From JAYSYM01 sp964543475 (GTDB lineage Bacteria > Bdellovibrionota > Bdellovibrionia > Bdellovibrionales > JAMPXM01), in assembly GCA_964543475.1 (NCBI GenBank), contig CAZIYJ010000006.1:73594-137593 (forward strand): a DNA stretch of 64,000 nucleotides, read 5' to 3'. The number at the start of each line of letters is the position of its first letter. Position 1 is the first letter of the stretch. The position numbers and the translations under genes were made by a program. The notes beneath the pieces were generated by a model, which worked only from the letters and a program-made list of their open reading frames with translations, had not been told where the DNA came from and searched no databases. Shown piece by piece: positions 52,678 through 60,631 of this stretch.

Positions 52678-53882
52678 GCTTTCGACATGGCCTAGATGTT
52701 CTACTGAACGATTCTTCTCTGCAAAACGAATTAAAAGGTAAAAAAGTTGCTGTGCTCGCGCACCCAGCTTCGATGTCTTCTGATTTCGAATTTTCGATTG
52801 ATGCAATTTCAAGAATTCCTGGTGTTAAAGTAACGGCAGCGTTTGGCCCTCAGCACGGTTTGCGCGGCGAGAAACAAGACAACATGGTTGAAACCGAAGA
52901 CTATGTTGATCCGGTTTATAAAATTCCGGTTTTCTCTTTGTACGGTGAAGTTCGTAGGCCCACTGAAAAGATGTTTTCTCACTTCGATGTTCTTCTTTGC
53001 GACATGCAAGACGTCGGCACTCGCATCTATACCTTTTTAACGACACTTCTTTACGTTCTAGAGGCTGGAGCAAAATACAAAAAAACAATTTGGATTCTTG
53101 ATCGTCCTAATCCTGCAGGACGTCCGATCGAAGGTTCGCTTTTAAAGCCAGGCTGGATAAGTTTTGTTGGCGCCGCTGAAAAAATTCCGATGCGTCACGG
53201 ACTTACGCTGGGTGAATTTGCGAATTGGTTTGTTAAAGAATTAAAAATTGATGTCGATTACAAAGTAATAAAAATGCAAGGCTACAAGCCGAATTCGTCG
53301 CCTGGTTTTGGCTGGCCCGAGTCGCTCGCCTGGGTCAACCCATCGCCCAATGCAGCCAACTTAAATATGGCTCGCGCGTTTCCTGGGACGGTGATGCTTG
53401 AAGGTACTAACTTAAGTGAGGGGAGAGGAACAACTCGCCCACTTGAAGTGATTGGTGCACCTGATATTGATGGCTTAGCGCTTTTGAAAAAAATGGAATC
53501 GATCGCTCCTCAATGGATGAAAGGTGCAAAGCTTCGAGCGTGCTATTTTCAGCCAACATTTCATAAACACGCTGGCAAAATGTGCGGCGGCTTTCAGATT
53601 CATACTGATCACCCCTCGTACGATCATGAGCAGTTTCTGCCTTACCGACTTTTAACTTTAGCATTCAAAGCAGTGAGAGCTTTAAATCCTGAATATCAAA
53701 TCTGGCGCGACTTCCACTACGAGTATGAAAAAGACCGTTTAGCGATCGATTTGATTAACGGCGGACCTTGGATGCGAGAGTGGGTCGATGATCGAAAAGC
53801 GGTTGCCAGCGAATTCGATTCGTTAGTTGTGCCTGACGAAAAAAAGTGGTCGGCAATTCGTGAACCGTACCTTCTTTACTAA
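52674..53882 (+). CDS. namZ: Exo-beta-N-acetylmuramidase NamZ family (DUF1343)
   Basis: A 402-residue protein of the DUF1343 family, whose characterised member (Bacillus YbbC/NamZ) removes terminal MurNAc from peptidoglycan fragments. Typical segments: AVLAHPASMSSDF, FGPQHGLRGEKQD, PVFSLYGEVRRPT, CDMQDVGTRIYTF, LDRPNPAGRPIEG and GTNLSEGRGTTRP. It lacks a signal peptide as far as I can see, so it may act on imported muropeptides in the cytoplasm, which would fit the AmpG-like importer elsewhere in the window. The start overlaps the DOMON-like gene. Confidence 0.88.
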   Translation: MSFRHGLDVLLNDSSLQNELKGKKVAVLAHPASMSSDFEFSIDAISRIPGVKVTAAFGPQHGLRGEKQDNMVETEDYVDPVYKIPVFSLYGEVRRPTEKMFSHFDVLLCDMQDVGTRIYTFLTTLLYVLEAGAKYKKTIWILDRPNPAGRPIEGSLLKPGWISFVGAAEKIPMRHGLTLGEFANWFVKELKIDVDYKVIKMQGYKPNSSPGFGWPESLAWVNPSPNAANLNMARAFPGTVMLEGTNLSEGRGTTRPLEVIGAPDIDGLALLKKMESIAPQWMKGAKLRACYFQPTFHKHAGKMCGGFQIHTDHPSYDHEQFLPYRLLTLAFKAVRALNPEYQIWRDFHYEYEKDRLAIDLINGGPWMREWVDDRKAVASEFDSLVVPDEKKWSAIREPYLLY

Positions 53883-53900
53883 AATATCGTTCTGTGGGCA

Positions 53901-54866
53901 CTAAGCAGTTTTTGATTTTTCCATTTTGAAAAGAACTGAATACATCGCTTCGAGCATGTCGGCATCGTAGCGGCCTGCGAGTTTATTTTTCATGAACTCA
54001 AGAGCGTCGATGGGCGTTTTTGGTTCGCTGTATGAACGCTTTGTCGTTAACGCGTCGTAGGTGTCTGTGATCGCAACGATGCGGGCCATTGGATGAATCT
54101 CGGGTCCGCTTAATTGTTGTGGATAACCATTACCTAAAAAGCTTTCGTGATGCTCAAAGCAACAGGCTTTCATTGCTTCAGAGACGCCATATTCCGTTAG
54201 AATCTTAAGACCATACTGCGGGTGTTTTTGCATTTGCGCCCATTCAACATCAGTGAGCGGACCTTGCTTGCAAATAATCTCAACGGCGACGTTACGTTTT
54301 CCAATGTCGTGGAAGAGGGCTCCGCGGCCGAGCTCAATTAAGTCTTCTTTTGCAAAGCCAACGGCGCTGCCTAAACCCAAAGAGTAAATGCCGACATCGA
54401 GAGAGTGATTGTAAGTGTAAAAGTCATGGCTCGAGAGAGAAATGAGATTTGCCATTCCTTCTGGTTCGTTTTCCATGAAATCGATAAATTGAGTGATGAG
54501 TTCGCGTGAATCGTTGAGTGCACGTTCAACATCTGGTTGTTCAAAAATTTCTTCTGCCAAAGTCATCGAGCTTTCGCGTAAAATTCCTGCTTTGACTCCG
54601 GGCTCTAAGCCTTCTTCGTTGAGCTGCGCGAAAATAAAATTCTTATAGAACTGACGTTGTTCTTCGCGAATAAAGAAAACGTCGGCTTTATCGAGCTTGG
54701 CAATCTTCTCTTTCGAAAGAGATTCGCCGCTACGAACGTAATGAATCATCTTTGTGTTAATTTGAACGTAGAGATCAAATGGAATAGGGCGGCCCGGCAG
54801 AATTGTACCTACTCGAATTCGGAAATATCGTTGAGCTTCCATTTTCATTAGTTTGCCACGAAGCAC
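53901..54866 (-). CDS. HD-GYP domain protein (putative cyclic-di-GMP phosphodiesterase)
   Basis: A 321-residue cytosolic protein. The N-terminal 130 residues form a DUF3391-like or unassigned part (RVGTILPGRPIPFDLYVQI). The C-terminal HD-GYP domain shows NHSLDVGIYSLGLG, GRGALFHDIGKRNV (HD), HHESFLGNGYPQQL in place of the usual HHERxDGxGYP, and ITDTYDALTTKRSY. Metal ligands are kept, so hydrolysis of c-di-GMP is plausible, though GYP-loop changes could alter activity. The start may be GTG at 54866 or ATG at 54848; neither has a strong ribosome site. Divergent from recG. Confidence 0.82.
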   Translation of the reverse strand: MLRGKLMKMEAQRYFRIRVGTILPGRPIPFDLYVQINTKMIHYVRSGESLSKEKIAKLDKADVFFIREEQRQFYKNFIFAQLNEEGLEPGVKAGILRESSMTLAEEIFEQPDVERALNDSRELITQFIDFMENEPEGMANLISLSSHDFYTYNHSLDVGIYSLGLGSAVGFAKEDLIELGRGALFHDIGKRNVAVEIICKQGPLTDVEWAQMQKHPQYGLKILTEYGVSEAMKACCFEHHESFLGNGYPQQLSGPEIHPMARIVAITDTYDALTTKRSYSEPKTPIDALEFMKNKLAGRYDADMLEAMYSVLFKMEKSKTA

Positions 54867-54946
54867 GCGTTATCTCTAAGCAATTTAAGGAAAGCTGTAC
54901 CATTGCAAATTGACTGCCCCAGAAAAGAACACTAAAGCTAGTGGGA

Positions 54947-57097
54947 ATGCCATTAAAGCTCGACACGCAAGTACAATACATCAAGGGCGTTGGACCAAAG
55001 TTGGGCGACCTTCTCCATAAAAAGGGAATTAACTCAGTACAAGATTTGCTGGAGTGGTACCCGCGTGCCTACGAAGATCGGCGGGCAGCTCGAAATATCT
55101 CATCGCTCAAACCCGATGATCTTGTAAGTCTGCGTGCTGAAGTCGTTGGAGTGCATGCCTTCAACATGGGTAAGAGTAAGCGAAAAATGTATGACGTTGT
55201 CATTCGAGATGGGACTGGCAAAATACACTGCAAGTTCTTTCGAATTCCTTACAAGGGATTTTTTGAACGATTTCAGCCTGGGCACAAAGTTCGAGTGATC
55301 GGCAAAGTCACTCACTTTAGAGGTCAGATTCAGTTTCAACATCCTGATATCCAAGACGACTCTGTTGATACAGAAAATGAAAATAAAATTCTTCCGATTT
55401 ATGAAGAGACGGAAGGACTATCGACTCGGCAGCTTTCTAAGCTCATCAACTTTGCTCTCAATGAGCTTAAAGATTTACCTGAAGTAAAAGGCGAGCCGCC
55501 AAAGAAAAACCGCTATGGCGGAGTTATTGATCAAGCTGAGCCGTTTGATAAGTTACCTCAATGGCTCATTCAAAAATACGAACTGCCGAAAAGATTTGAT
55601 GCGATCGCAAGCTTGCACAATCCTCCCGTCGATCATTACCAAGAGTTTCTCGATCGCAAGTCGATCTTTCATAAGCGAATTATTTTTGAAGAATTTTTTT
55701 GGCTTGAGCTCTTGCTTGCAGCGAAGAAGACGGGATTTAAGAAAGAGCAAGCGCGCGCCTTCAAAAAAGATTTCTCGTTAGTTGAAAAATTAACAGCGAG
55801 TCTTCCATTCGAGTTTACGGGTGCGCAAAAGCGTGCTCTCAAAGAAATTGCCGACGATTTAGAAAAGCCTCATCCCATGCATCGGCTTGTGCAGGGAGAT
55901 GTCGGAAGCGGAAAGACTCTTGTCGCGCTGGCGGCAGCCTTGATTGCAAAATCAAACGGGCTGCAAGCGGCGATCATGGTTCCAACAGAAATTTTAGCTG
56001 AGCAACATTTTAGAAATTCAAAACTATTTTTAGAGCCATTGGGACTTACGATTGGATTGCTTACCGGTTCACAAAAGCAAAGTGAGCGAAAGCAAACTTT
56101 CGAATTGCTGAAAACCGGTGCCATCGACCTGATAGTCGGGACTCACGCACTCATCCAAGACGAAGTTGAGTTTAAAGATTTGGGACTGGTTATTATCGAT
56201 GAACAGCATCGTTTTGGAGTGCATCAGCGAAACGCCTTAAAACAAAAAGGGATTTCTCCTCACTTTTTGGTGATGACCGCGACACCAATTCCGCGAACGC
56301 TTGCGATGACTGTTTACGGAGACTTAGATGTTTCTGTGATCGACGAGCTGCCAAAAGGACGTGCGCCAATTCAGACTCGCGTGGTCTTTGAAAGTAAACG
56401 TCGTGAAGTCATGAATTTTGTGCGTGACCAACTTCTTAAGGGTCGACAAGCGTATATTGTGTATCCGCTTGTCGAAGAATCTGAAAAAATTGATCTCAAA
56501 GATGCGGTGAGTGCATTTGAAACTATTCAAGCTGAGTTCAAAGAGTACAAAGTGGCTTTGCTTCACGGAAAGATGAAGCCAGCTGAAAAAGAAGAAGTCA
56601 TGCGTGAGTTTCGAGACAAGAAAACTCACATACTTGTTGCGACGACCGTGATCGAAGTCGGCGTCGATGTTCCGAACGCAAACATTATGGTAATTGAACA
56701 CACTGAGCGTTTCGGGCTTTCGCAATTACATCAACTTCGCGGACGAGTCGGGCGAGGCGAGCATAAAAGTTTTTGCATTTTGATGTTAGGGCACGCCGTG
56801 AGCGAAGAGTCTCGAGAGCGATCAGCGATTATGGAGCGAACAAACAACGGATTTGAAATCGCAGAGGCAGATCTTGAACTTCGTGGCCCAGGTGAATTCA
56901 TGGGAACAAGGCAGTCGGGACTTACCGGATTTAAAATGGCGAATCTCGTTCGTGATTTACAAATTTTGCAAGAAGCTCGTGCTGCTGCATTTGAAACTCT
57001 CGAAAAAGATCCTGATTTGCGAAGTGCAGATCATGCAAATCTCCGAGCAGAACTTCTTAAAAAACATGGACCGACGGCTCTCGCGACCGTGGGTTAA
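54947..57097 (+). CDS. recG: ATP-dependent DNA helicase RecG
   Basis: A 716-residue replication-fork helicase. The N-terminal wedge/OB domain has VQYIKGVGPKLGDLLHKKG and VVIRDGTGKIHCKFFR. Helicase motifs: GDVGSGKT (I), MVPTEILAEQH (Ia), IDEQHRFGVHQR (II), MTATPIPRTL (III), VATTVIEVGVDVPNA (V) and QLRGRVGRG (VI), then the RecG-specific tail ELRGPGEFMGTRQSGL. It remodels stalled forks and branched DNA. I prefer ATG at 54947 to GTG two codons upstream. A terminator-like hairpin follows. Confidence 0.95.
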   Translation: MPLKLDTQVQYIKGVGPKLGDLLHKKGINSVQDLLEWYPRAYEDRRAARNISSLKPDDLVSLRAEVVGVHAFNMGKSKRKMYDVVIRDGTGKIHCKFFRIPYKGFFERFQPGHKVRVIGKVTHFRGQIQFQHPDIQDDSVDTENENKILPIYEETEGLSTRQLSKLINFALNELKDLPEVKGEPPKKNRYGGVIDQAEPFDKLPQWLIQKYELPKRFDAIASLHNPPVDHYQEFLDRKSIFHKRIIFEEFFWLELLLAAKKTGFKKEQARAFKKDFSLVEKLTASLPFEFTGAQKRALKEIADDLEKPHPMHRLVQGDVGSGKTLVALAAALIAKSNGLQAAIMVPTEILAEQHFRNSKLFLEPLGLTIGLLTGSQKQSERKQTFELLKTGAIDLIVGTHALIQDEVEFKDLGLVIIDEQHRFGVHQRNALKQKGISPHFLVMTATPIPRTLAMTVYGDLDVSVIDELPKGRAPIQTRVVFESKRREVMNFVRDQLLKGRQAYIVYPLVEESEKIDLKDAVSAFETIQAEFKEYKVALLHGKMKPAEKEEVMREFRDKKTHILVATTVIEVGVDVPNANIMVIEHTERFGLSQLHQLRGRVGRGEHKSFCILMLGHAVSEESRERSAIMERTNNGFEIAEADLELRGPGEFMGTRQSGLTGFKMANLVRDLQILQEARAAAFETLEKDPDLRSADHANLRAELLKKHGPTALATVG

Positions 57098-57101
57098 ATT
57101 G

Positions 57102-57122
57102 CGCAGCGCATGCTGCGTTTTT
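57102..57122 (+). terminator. Likely Rho-independent terminator after recG
   Basis: Stem CGCAGC / GCTGCG with loop GCAT followed by five T, four bases after the recG stop codon. Confidence 0.6.
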
Positions 57123-57184
57123 CGTAAGCCCTGTGCTCTTCTTAAATTTGCACAACCTAACCGTTTTACATCAGGGGTATCAAC

Positions 57185-58264
57185 ATGGCTGAACGGCTTA
57201 CGGGCGTAGTGATTTTTGTTCTTGCTTCATTATTTTTGGCATTCGCAGCAGAGGCAGGCAGCGCACTTCACTTCGACAACACTTCAATTGAAACCGAACA
57301 ACAAAATCTCGATGAAGTTCGAGAGCTCCGAAAAATTCGCTCTGAGATCAATGAGACCTCACGAAAACTTTATGTTGTTCAGTTCAATGCTCCCATTCAA
57401 CTTTGGGATCGACAAAACCTTGAAACTCTAAAAGCCAATGTCGTTAGTTATATCCCTGACGATGCCTTGGTGATTGAGGCTTCTCCTAAGGTTGCTCAGA
57501 CAATTCGAATGTCTTCTCCAAATGTGCGCGTCGTTCTTTCTTATGAGCCATCGTGGAAGTTGAGCTCTGAACTCCCTCTCCCAAGCGTTCTTACAAAAGA
57601 TCAACTGGTCGATGCGAACATTAAATTTACTTCTGAAAAAGCAGCTCAAAAGTCTTTAGAGCAAGTGCAGTCGCTTCCGGATACCGAGATAGTTTCGGCA
57701 GACGCTGAGCAAGTGACTTTGCGAACATCACCTGTGAACCTTGAGCCGCTTTCAGCTCTCGATACAGTCGTGTGGATTGCGTCCGTGATCGAAGCAGCGG
57801 TTACGGGTGACTCGAGTGAGGATAAAGCAAAAGAAGTGACTGAGTACCTAATTGAATCGCGTGAGCTTGCGAATCCTTCGCCGGCTGTTATCGAAGGGGC
57901 TGTACGTCATTCAAATGGTGACACATTAAGTTTAGCAAAAGCTCTCATCATTGATGAAGTCGAGGGTGTATCAGCAGGTGAGCAGCATGTTTATCCAATC
58001 AATGTTGAGCAGTACGGAAAGCTCTCAGTGACTCTCCTATATAAAGATGAAGAGTCGTCGCCAGTAGCTGCGCAGGCTTTAGCAAACGACCTAGATTTGG
58101 TCGTCGTTGATCCAATGGGAATTGAAAGTTCGCTTTCGGACCGTAATCAGCCGTTTGAGCATGTGGAGTTTGGGACAAGTTCGGGTGCCTACGAGATCCG
58201 AATCAAGGGCATGAACGTGCCTGCGGGTAAGCAGCCTTACGCTCTTCTCGTTTCAGTCCTCTAG
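57185..58264 (+). CDS. Subtilase-like secreted protein lacking the catalytic domain
   Basis: A 359-residue exported protein (signal GVVIFVLASLFLAFAAEA), AGGGG before the ATG. Residues about 60-200 match the propeptide of large S8 (KP-43-like) subtilases: KLYVVQFNAPIQLW, VVSYIPDDALVIEA, VLSYEPSWKLS and a closing LDTVVWI. Residues about 230-359 match the end of such proteases: NPSPAVIEGAV (last helix of the protease domain), then the C-terminal beta-sandwich KLSVTLLYKD, ALANDLDLVVVDPMG, SDRNQPFEHVEF and KGMNVPAGKQPYALLVSV. Between them the roughly 300-residue protease domain is replaced by some 30 residues; there is no DSG, HGTH or GTSMA motif. The frame is intact. It may be an inhibitor or chaperone of a related protease, or the remnant of a deletion. 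Confidence 0.75.
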   Translation: MAERLTGVVIFVLASLFLAFAAEAGSALHFDNTSIETEQQNLDEVRELRKIRSEINETSRKLYVVQFNAPIQLWDRQNLETLKANVVSYIPDDALVIEASPKVAQTIRMSSPNVRVVLSYEPSWKLSSELPLPSVLTKDQLVDANIKFTSEKAAQKSLEQVQSLPDTEIVSADAEQVTLRTSPVNLEPLSALDTVVWIASVIEAAVTGDSSEDKAKEVTEYLIESRELANPSPAVIEGAVRHSNGDTLSLAKALIIDEVEGVSAGEQHVYPINVEQYGKLSVTLLYKDEESSPVAAQALANDLDLVVVDPMGIESSLSDRNQPFEHVEFGTSSGAYEIRIKGMNVPAGKQPYALLVSVL

Positions 58265-58387
58265 CCGCAGTTCCGTGCCAACGATTAGTTCATGTATTAC
58301 TTTCATGGTGGGCTTAAAGCCCTAAAAATCTAAGACATTTTGGATTCTGAAAAGAATGCTCTGACTAATAGTTTTACACCCTTTTAA

Positions 58388-58416
58388 TTGATCGGGAGTG
58401 TCATTTGGGTTATAAC
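58388..58416 (+). promoter_or_regulatory. Sigma-70-like promoter of carD
   Basis: TTGATC (58388-58393), a 17-base spacer and TATAAC (58411-58416). The start would lie about 30 bases before the ATG at 58455, leaving the ribosome site AAGGAGG in the leader. Confidence 0.6.
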
Positions 58417-58454
58417 TTTTGAGCTTCGCATCACGCTCAAAGGAGGCCCTTCGC

Positions 58455-58970
58455 ATGGCATCAGAATTTAAAGTCGGTGATAACGCAGTTTATCCTGGCC
58501 ATGGAGTAGGAACAGTCATCGCTATAAGTACCAAAGAGATCTCTGGTAACAAGCTAGACTTCTACACAATTCAGATCCTCGAGAGCGGTATGAAGATCAT
58601 GATCCCGAAGAACAACGTTGAATCTGTTGGTCTTCGCCCGATCATTTCAAAAGAAGAAGCTGGAAAAGTAATCAGCATCTTAAAAGAAACGAACGTTAAA
58701 ATTGATAATCAGACATGGAATCGCCGATATCGCGAATACATGGAGAAGATTAAAACGGGGTCAGTTTATGAGATCGCCGAAGTTCTACGCGACTTATTCT
58801 TATTGAAGGTCGACAAAGAACTCAGCTTTGGCGAGCGCAAGATGCTCGACACGGCTCGCGGTCTGTTACTGAAAGAGCTCGCTCTTGCGACAAGCAAAGA
58901 AGAGCTTCAGGCTGAAGAAGTTCAAAAAATCTTCGGTCTCGAGAGTCCGCCACCTGCAGCGCAGGCATAA
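58455..58970 (+). CDS. carD: CarD/CdnL family RNA polymerase-binding regulator
   Basis: A 171-residue protein. The N-terminal Tudor-like domain (FKVGDNAVYPGHGVGTVIAI) binds the RNA polymerase beta subunit. The C-terminal helical part (NRRYREYMEKIKTGSVYEIAEVLRDLF, LSFGERKMLDTARGLL) contacts promoter DNA and stabilises open complexes in characterised members. The ATG at 58455 follows AAGGAGG; upstream in-frame codons lie in the leader. A short Ala/Pro tail (ESPPPAAQA) closes the protein. A clear terminator separates it from gltX. Confidence 0.9.
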   Translation: MASEFKVGDNAVYPGHGVGTVIAISTKEISGNKLDFYTIQILESGMKIMIPKNNVESVGLRPIISKEEAGKVISILKETNVKIDNQTWNRRYREYMEKIKTGSVYEIAEVLRDLFLLKVDKELSFGERKMLDTARGLLLKELALATSKEELQAEEVQKIFGLESPPPAAQA

Positions 58971-59010
58971 AGCGGATTCGCTCAAGTGGGGTAGCTGCTT
59001 TTGAGTAGCG

Positions 59011-59040
59011 AAAGGCAAGGTTGATACCTTGCCTTTTTTA
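59011..59040 (+). terminator. Rho-independent terminator after carD
   Basis: Stem AAAGGCAAGG / CCTTGCCTTT with loop TTGATA and a trailing T run. Its 3' arm also contains the likely -35 hexamer of the gltX promoter. Confidence 0.85.
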
Positions 59041-59058
59041 TTTGGGGCTCACTATACT
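59029..59058 (+). promoter_or_regulatory. Putative gltX operon promoter overlapping the carD terminator
   Basis: TTGCCT (59029-59034), an 18-base spacer and TATACT (59053-59058). Transcripts would start near 59065, right before the palindromic repeat D. The -35 is only a four-of-six match, so this is tentative. Confidence 0.45.
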
Positions 59059-59069
59059 GTTCCCTTTCC

Positions 59070-59141
59070 AGGTGCCATCTTCCTTTTTGGCCCGCGGCGC
59101 GCCATCTGTCGCGCCGCGGGCCAAAAAGGAAGATGGCACCT
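59070..59141. repeat. Dispersed structured repeat, copy D (perfect palindrome in the gltX leader)
   Basis: Two perfectly complementary 32-base arms (59070-59101 and 59110-59141) around the eight-base loop CCATCTGT. Each arm begins with AGGTGCCATCTTCCTTTTT and continues GGCCCGCGGCGCG, so each is a close relative of the short form (copy A), here joined head to head. It fills almost the whole gltX leader: the ribosome site AGGGG begins two bases after it. Confidence 0.92.
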
Positions 59142-59152
59142 TAGGGGTCTTC

Positions 59153-60628
59153 ATGGCTGAAAAGGTTCGACTCAGATTTGCTCCGTCGCCAACAGGATAT
59201 TTGCACGTAGGGGGAGCGCGGACTGCGCTTTATAATTGGCTCTATGCTCAGAAAATGGGTGGCGACTACGTTCTTCGTATTGAAGACACCGACCTTGAGC
59301 GCTCGACCGAAGAATCACTGCGAATGCAGATTCAAGATCTTACTTGGCTCGGGCTCAACTGGGCCGAGGGTCCGCACTCTGAAACACTTAAAGATATAGG
59401 CCCTCATGGACCTTATCGCCAAAGTCAGCGCGCACATATCTACATGGAGCATGCTCAGCAATTAATTTCTCGCGGTCTTGCTTACTATGATTTTAGAACT
59501 GATGCAGAGCTCGACGCGCTCAAAGCAGCTGCGACGGCTGCCGGCATTCAAAACTTTCAAGTTGAACGACCAAAGGTTTTAGTTACACCCGATGAAGCAA
59601 AGAAAAGAATTGCAGCAGGCGAGCCGGGCGCGATTCGTTTTTTAATTAAAGAGAAAAAAGAATACGTGCTGAATGATTTGATTCGCGGAGAAGTTCGGTT
59701 TCCGTCTGACATGGTAGGTGACTTCGTCATCATGCGATCAAACGGAATGCCAGTATATAACTTCTGCTGCGTGATCGATGATGCGATGATGAAGATGACT
59801 CATATTCTTCGCGCTGAAGAGCATCTCTCGAACACCGTTCGCCAGATGATGTTGTATGAAGCCTTTGGATATTCACTTCCAAAATTCGGTCATTTATCTT
59901 TTATTCTGGGAAGCGATCGCCAAAAACTTTCAAAACGTCACGGAGCTTCAAGCTGCAATGACTTCAGAGAAAAAGGTTATTTACCAGAAGCATTGTTGAA
60001 CTACATAGCTTTACTTGGCTGGAGTTCGCCAACAAACGCTGAGATCATGTCGGTGAAAGAGATGATCGAGAACTTCTCGCTTGATCGGTTCAATTCATCA
60101 CCTGCAGTTTTTGATCCGGTGAAACTTGAGTGGGTGAATGCAACTCATCTTCGCGCACTTCCGCACGATAAATTGTGGCTTGAGGTAAAACCGTTCTTAG
60201 ATAAAGCGGGCTTAAAGCTTCCGGATGATCCGAAATGGCAAGACCAAGCGCTCACACTTTTCAAAATCAAAATGAACACGCTCGCGGACGCTGTCGCATT
60301 GTTACTTCCGTTTGATGATTCCAAATTCACGATTAAGCCAGCAGCTGAAGAAGCATTGGTATTGCCTGAGTCTCGTAAAGTATTAGAGGCATGGAAATCT
60401 GAGCTCACTAAAGTGAGCGGTGATCGATTAACAGAAGAGCAGTTTAATCAAGCCCAAGAGGCCGTTAAAGTTGCTGCTGCGGTTAAGGGAAAAAATCTCT
60501 TCATGCCAATTCGTGTAGCTGTCGTTGGTGAGCCGCATGGGTCGGAGCTAAAGATGGTTGTTCCGTTGCTTCCGAAGGCCTCATTGTTGAAACGCGCTGA
60601 TCAAGCCATCGCCGCGTTAAAGGTTTAA
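59153..60628 (+). CDS. gltX: Glutamyl-tRNA synthetase
   Basis: A 491-residue class I synthetase that charges tRNA-Glu. The HIGH-type motif is PSPTGYLHVGG (His18) and the KMSKS-type motif is KLSKRHG (258-262). LRIEDTDLERS and the RAEEHLSNT segment are further GluRS markers. The frame is open 44 codons upstream through the palindrome, but ATG at 59153 with AGGGG is the start. A GQSQRAH-like loop suggests a bacterial discriminating or non-discriminating type; this cannot be decided by eye. It opens an operon with metG and cysS. Confidence 0.95.
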   Translation: MAEKVRLRFAPSPTGYLHVGGARTALYNWLYAQKMGGDYVLRIEDTDLERSTEESLRMQIQDLTWLGLNWAEGPHSETLKDIGPHGPYRQSQRAHIYMEHAQQLISRGLAYYDFRTDAELDALKAAATAAGIQNFQVERPKVLVTPDEAKKRIAAGEPGAIRFLIKEKKEYVLNDLIRGEVRFPSDMVGDFVIMRSNGMPVYNFCCVIDDAMMKMTHILRAEEHLSNTVRQMMLYEAFGYSLPKFGHLSFILGSDRQKLSKRHGASSCNDFREKGYLPEALLNYIALLGWSSPTNAEIMSVKEMIENFSLDRFNSSPAVFDPVKLEWVNATHLRALPHDKLWLEVKPFLDKAGLKLPDDPKWQDQALTLFKIKMNTLADAVALLLPFDDSKFTIKPAAEEALVLPESRKVLEAWKSELTKVSGDRLTEEQFNQAQEAVKVAAAVKGKNLFMPIRVAVVGEPHGSELKMVVPLLPKASLLKRADQAIAALKV

Positions 60629-60631
60629 TTT

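Noticed and set aside
59021..59152. An N-terminal extension of gltX through the palindrome
   Set aside because: The frame is open only because the palindrome lacks stops; the start at 59153 has a ribosome site and gives the normal GluRS N-terminus.
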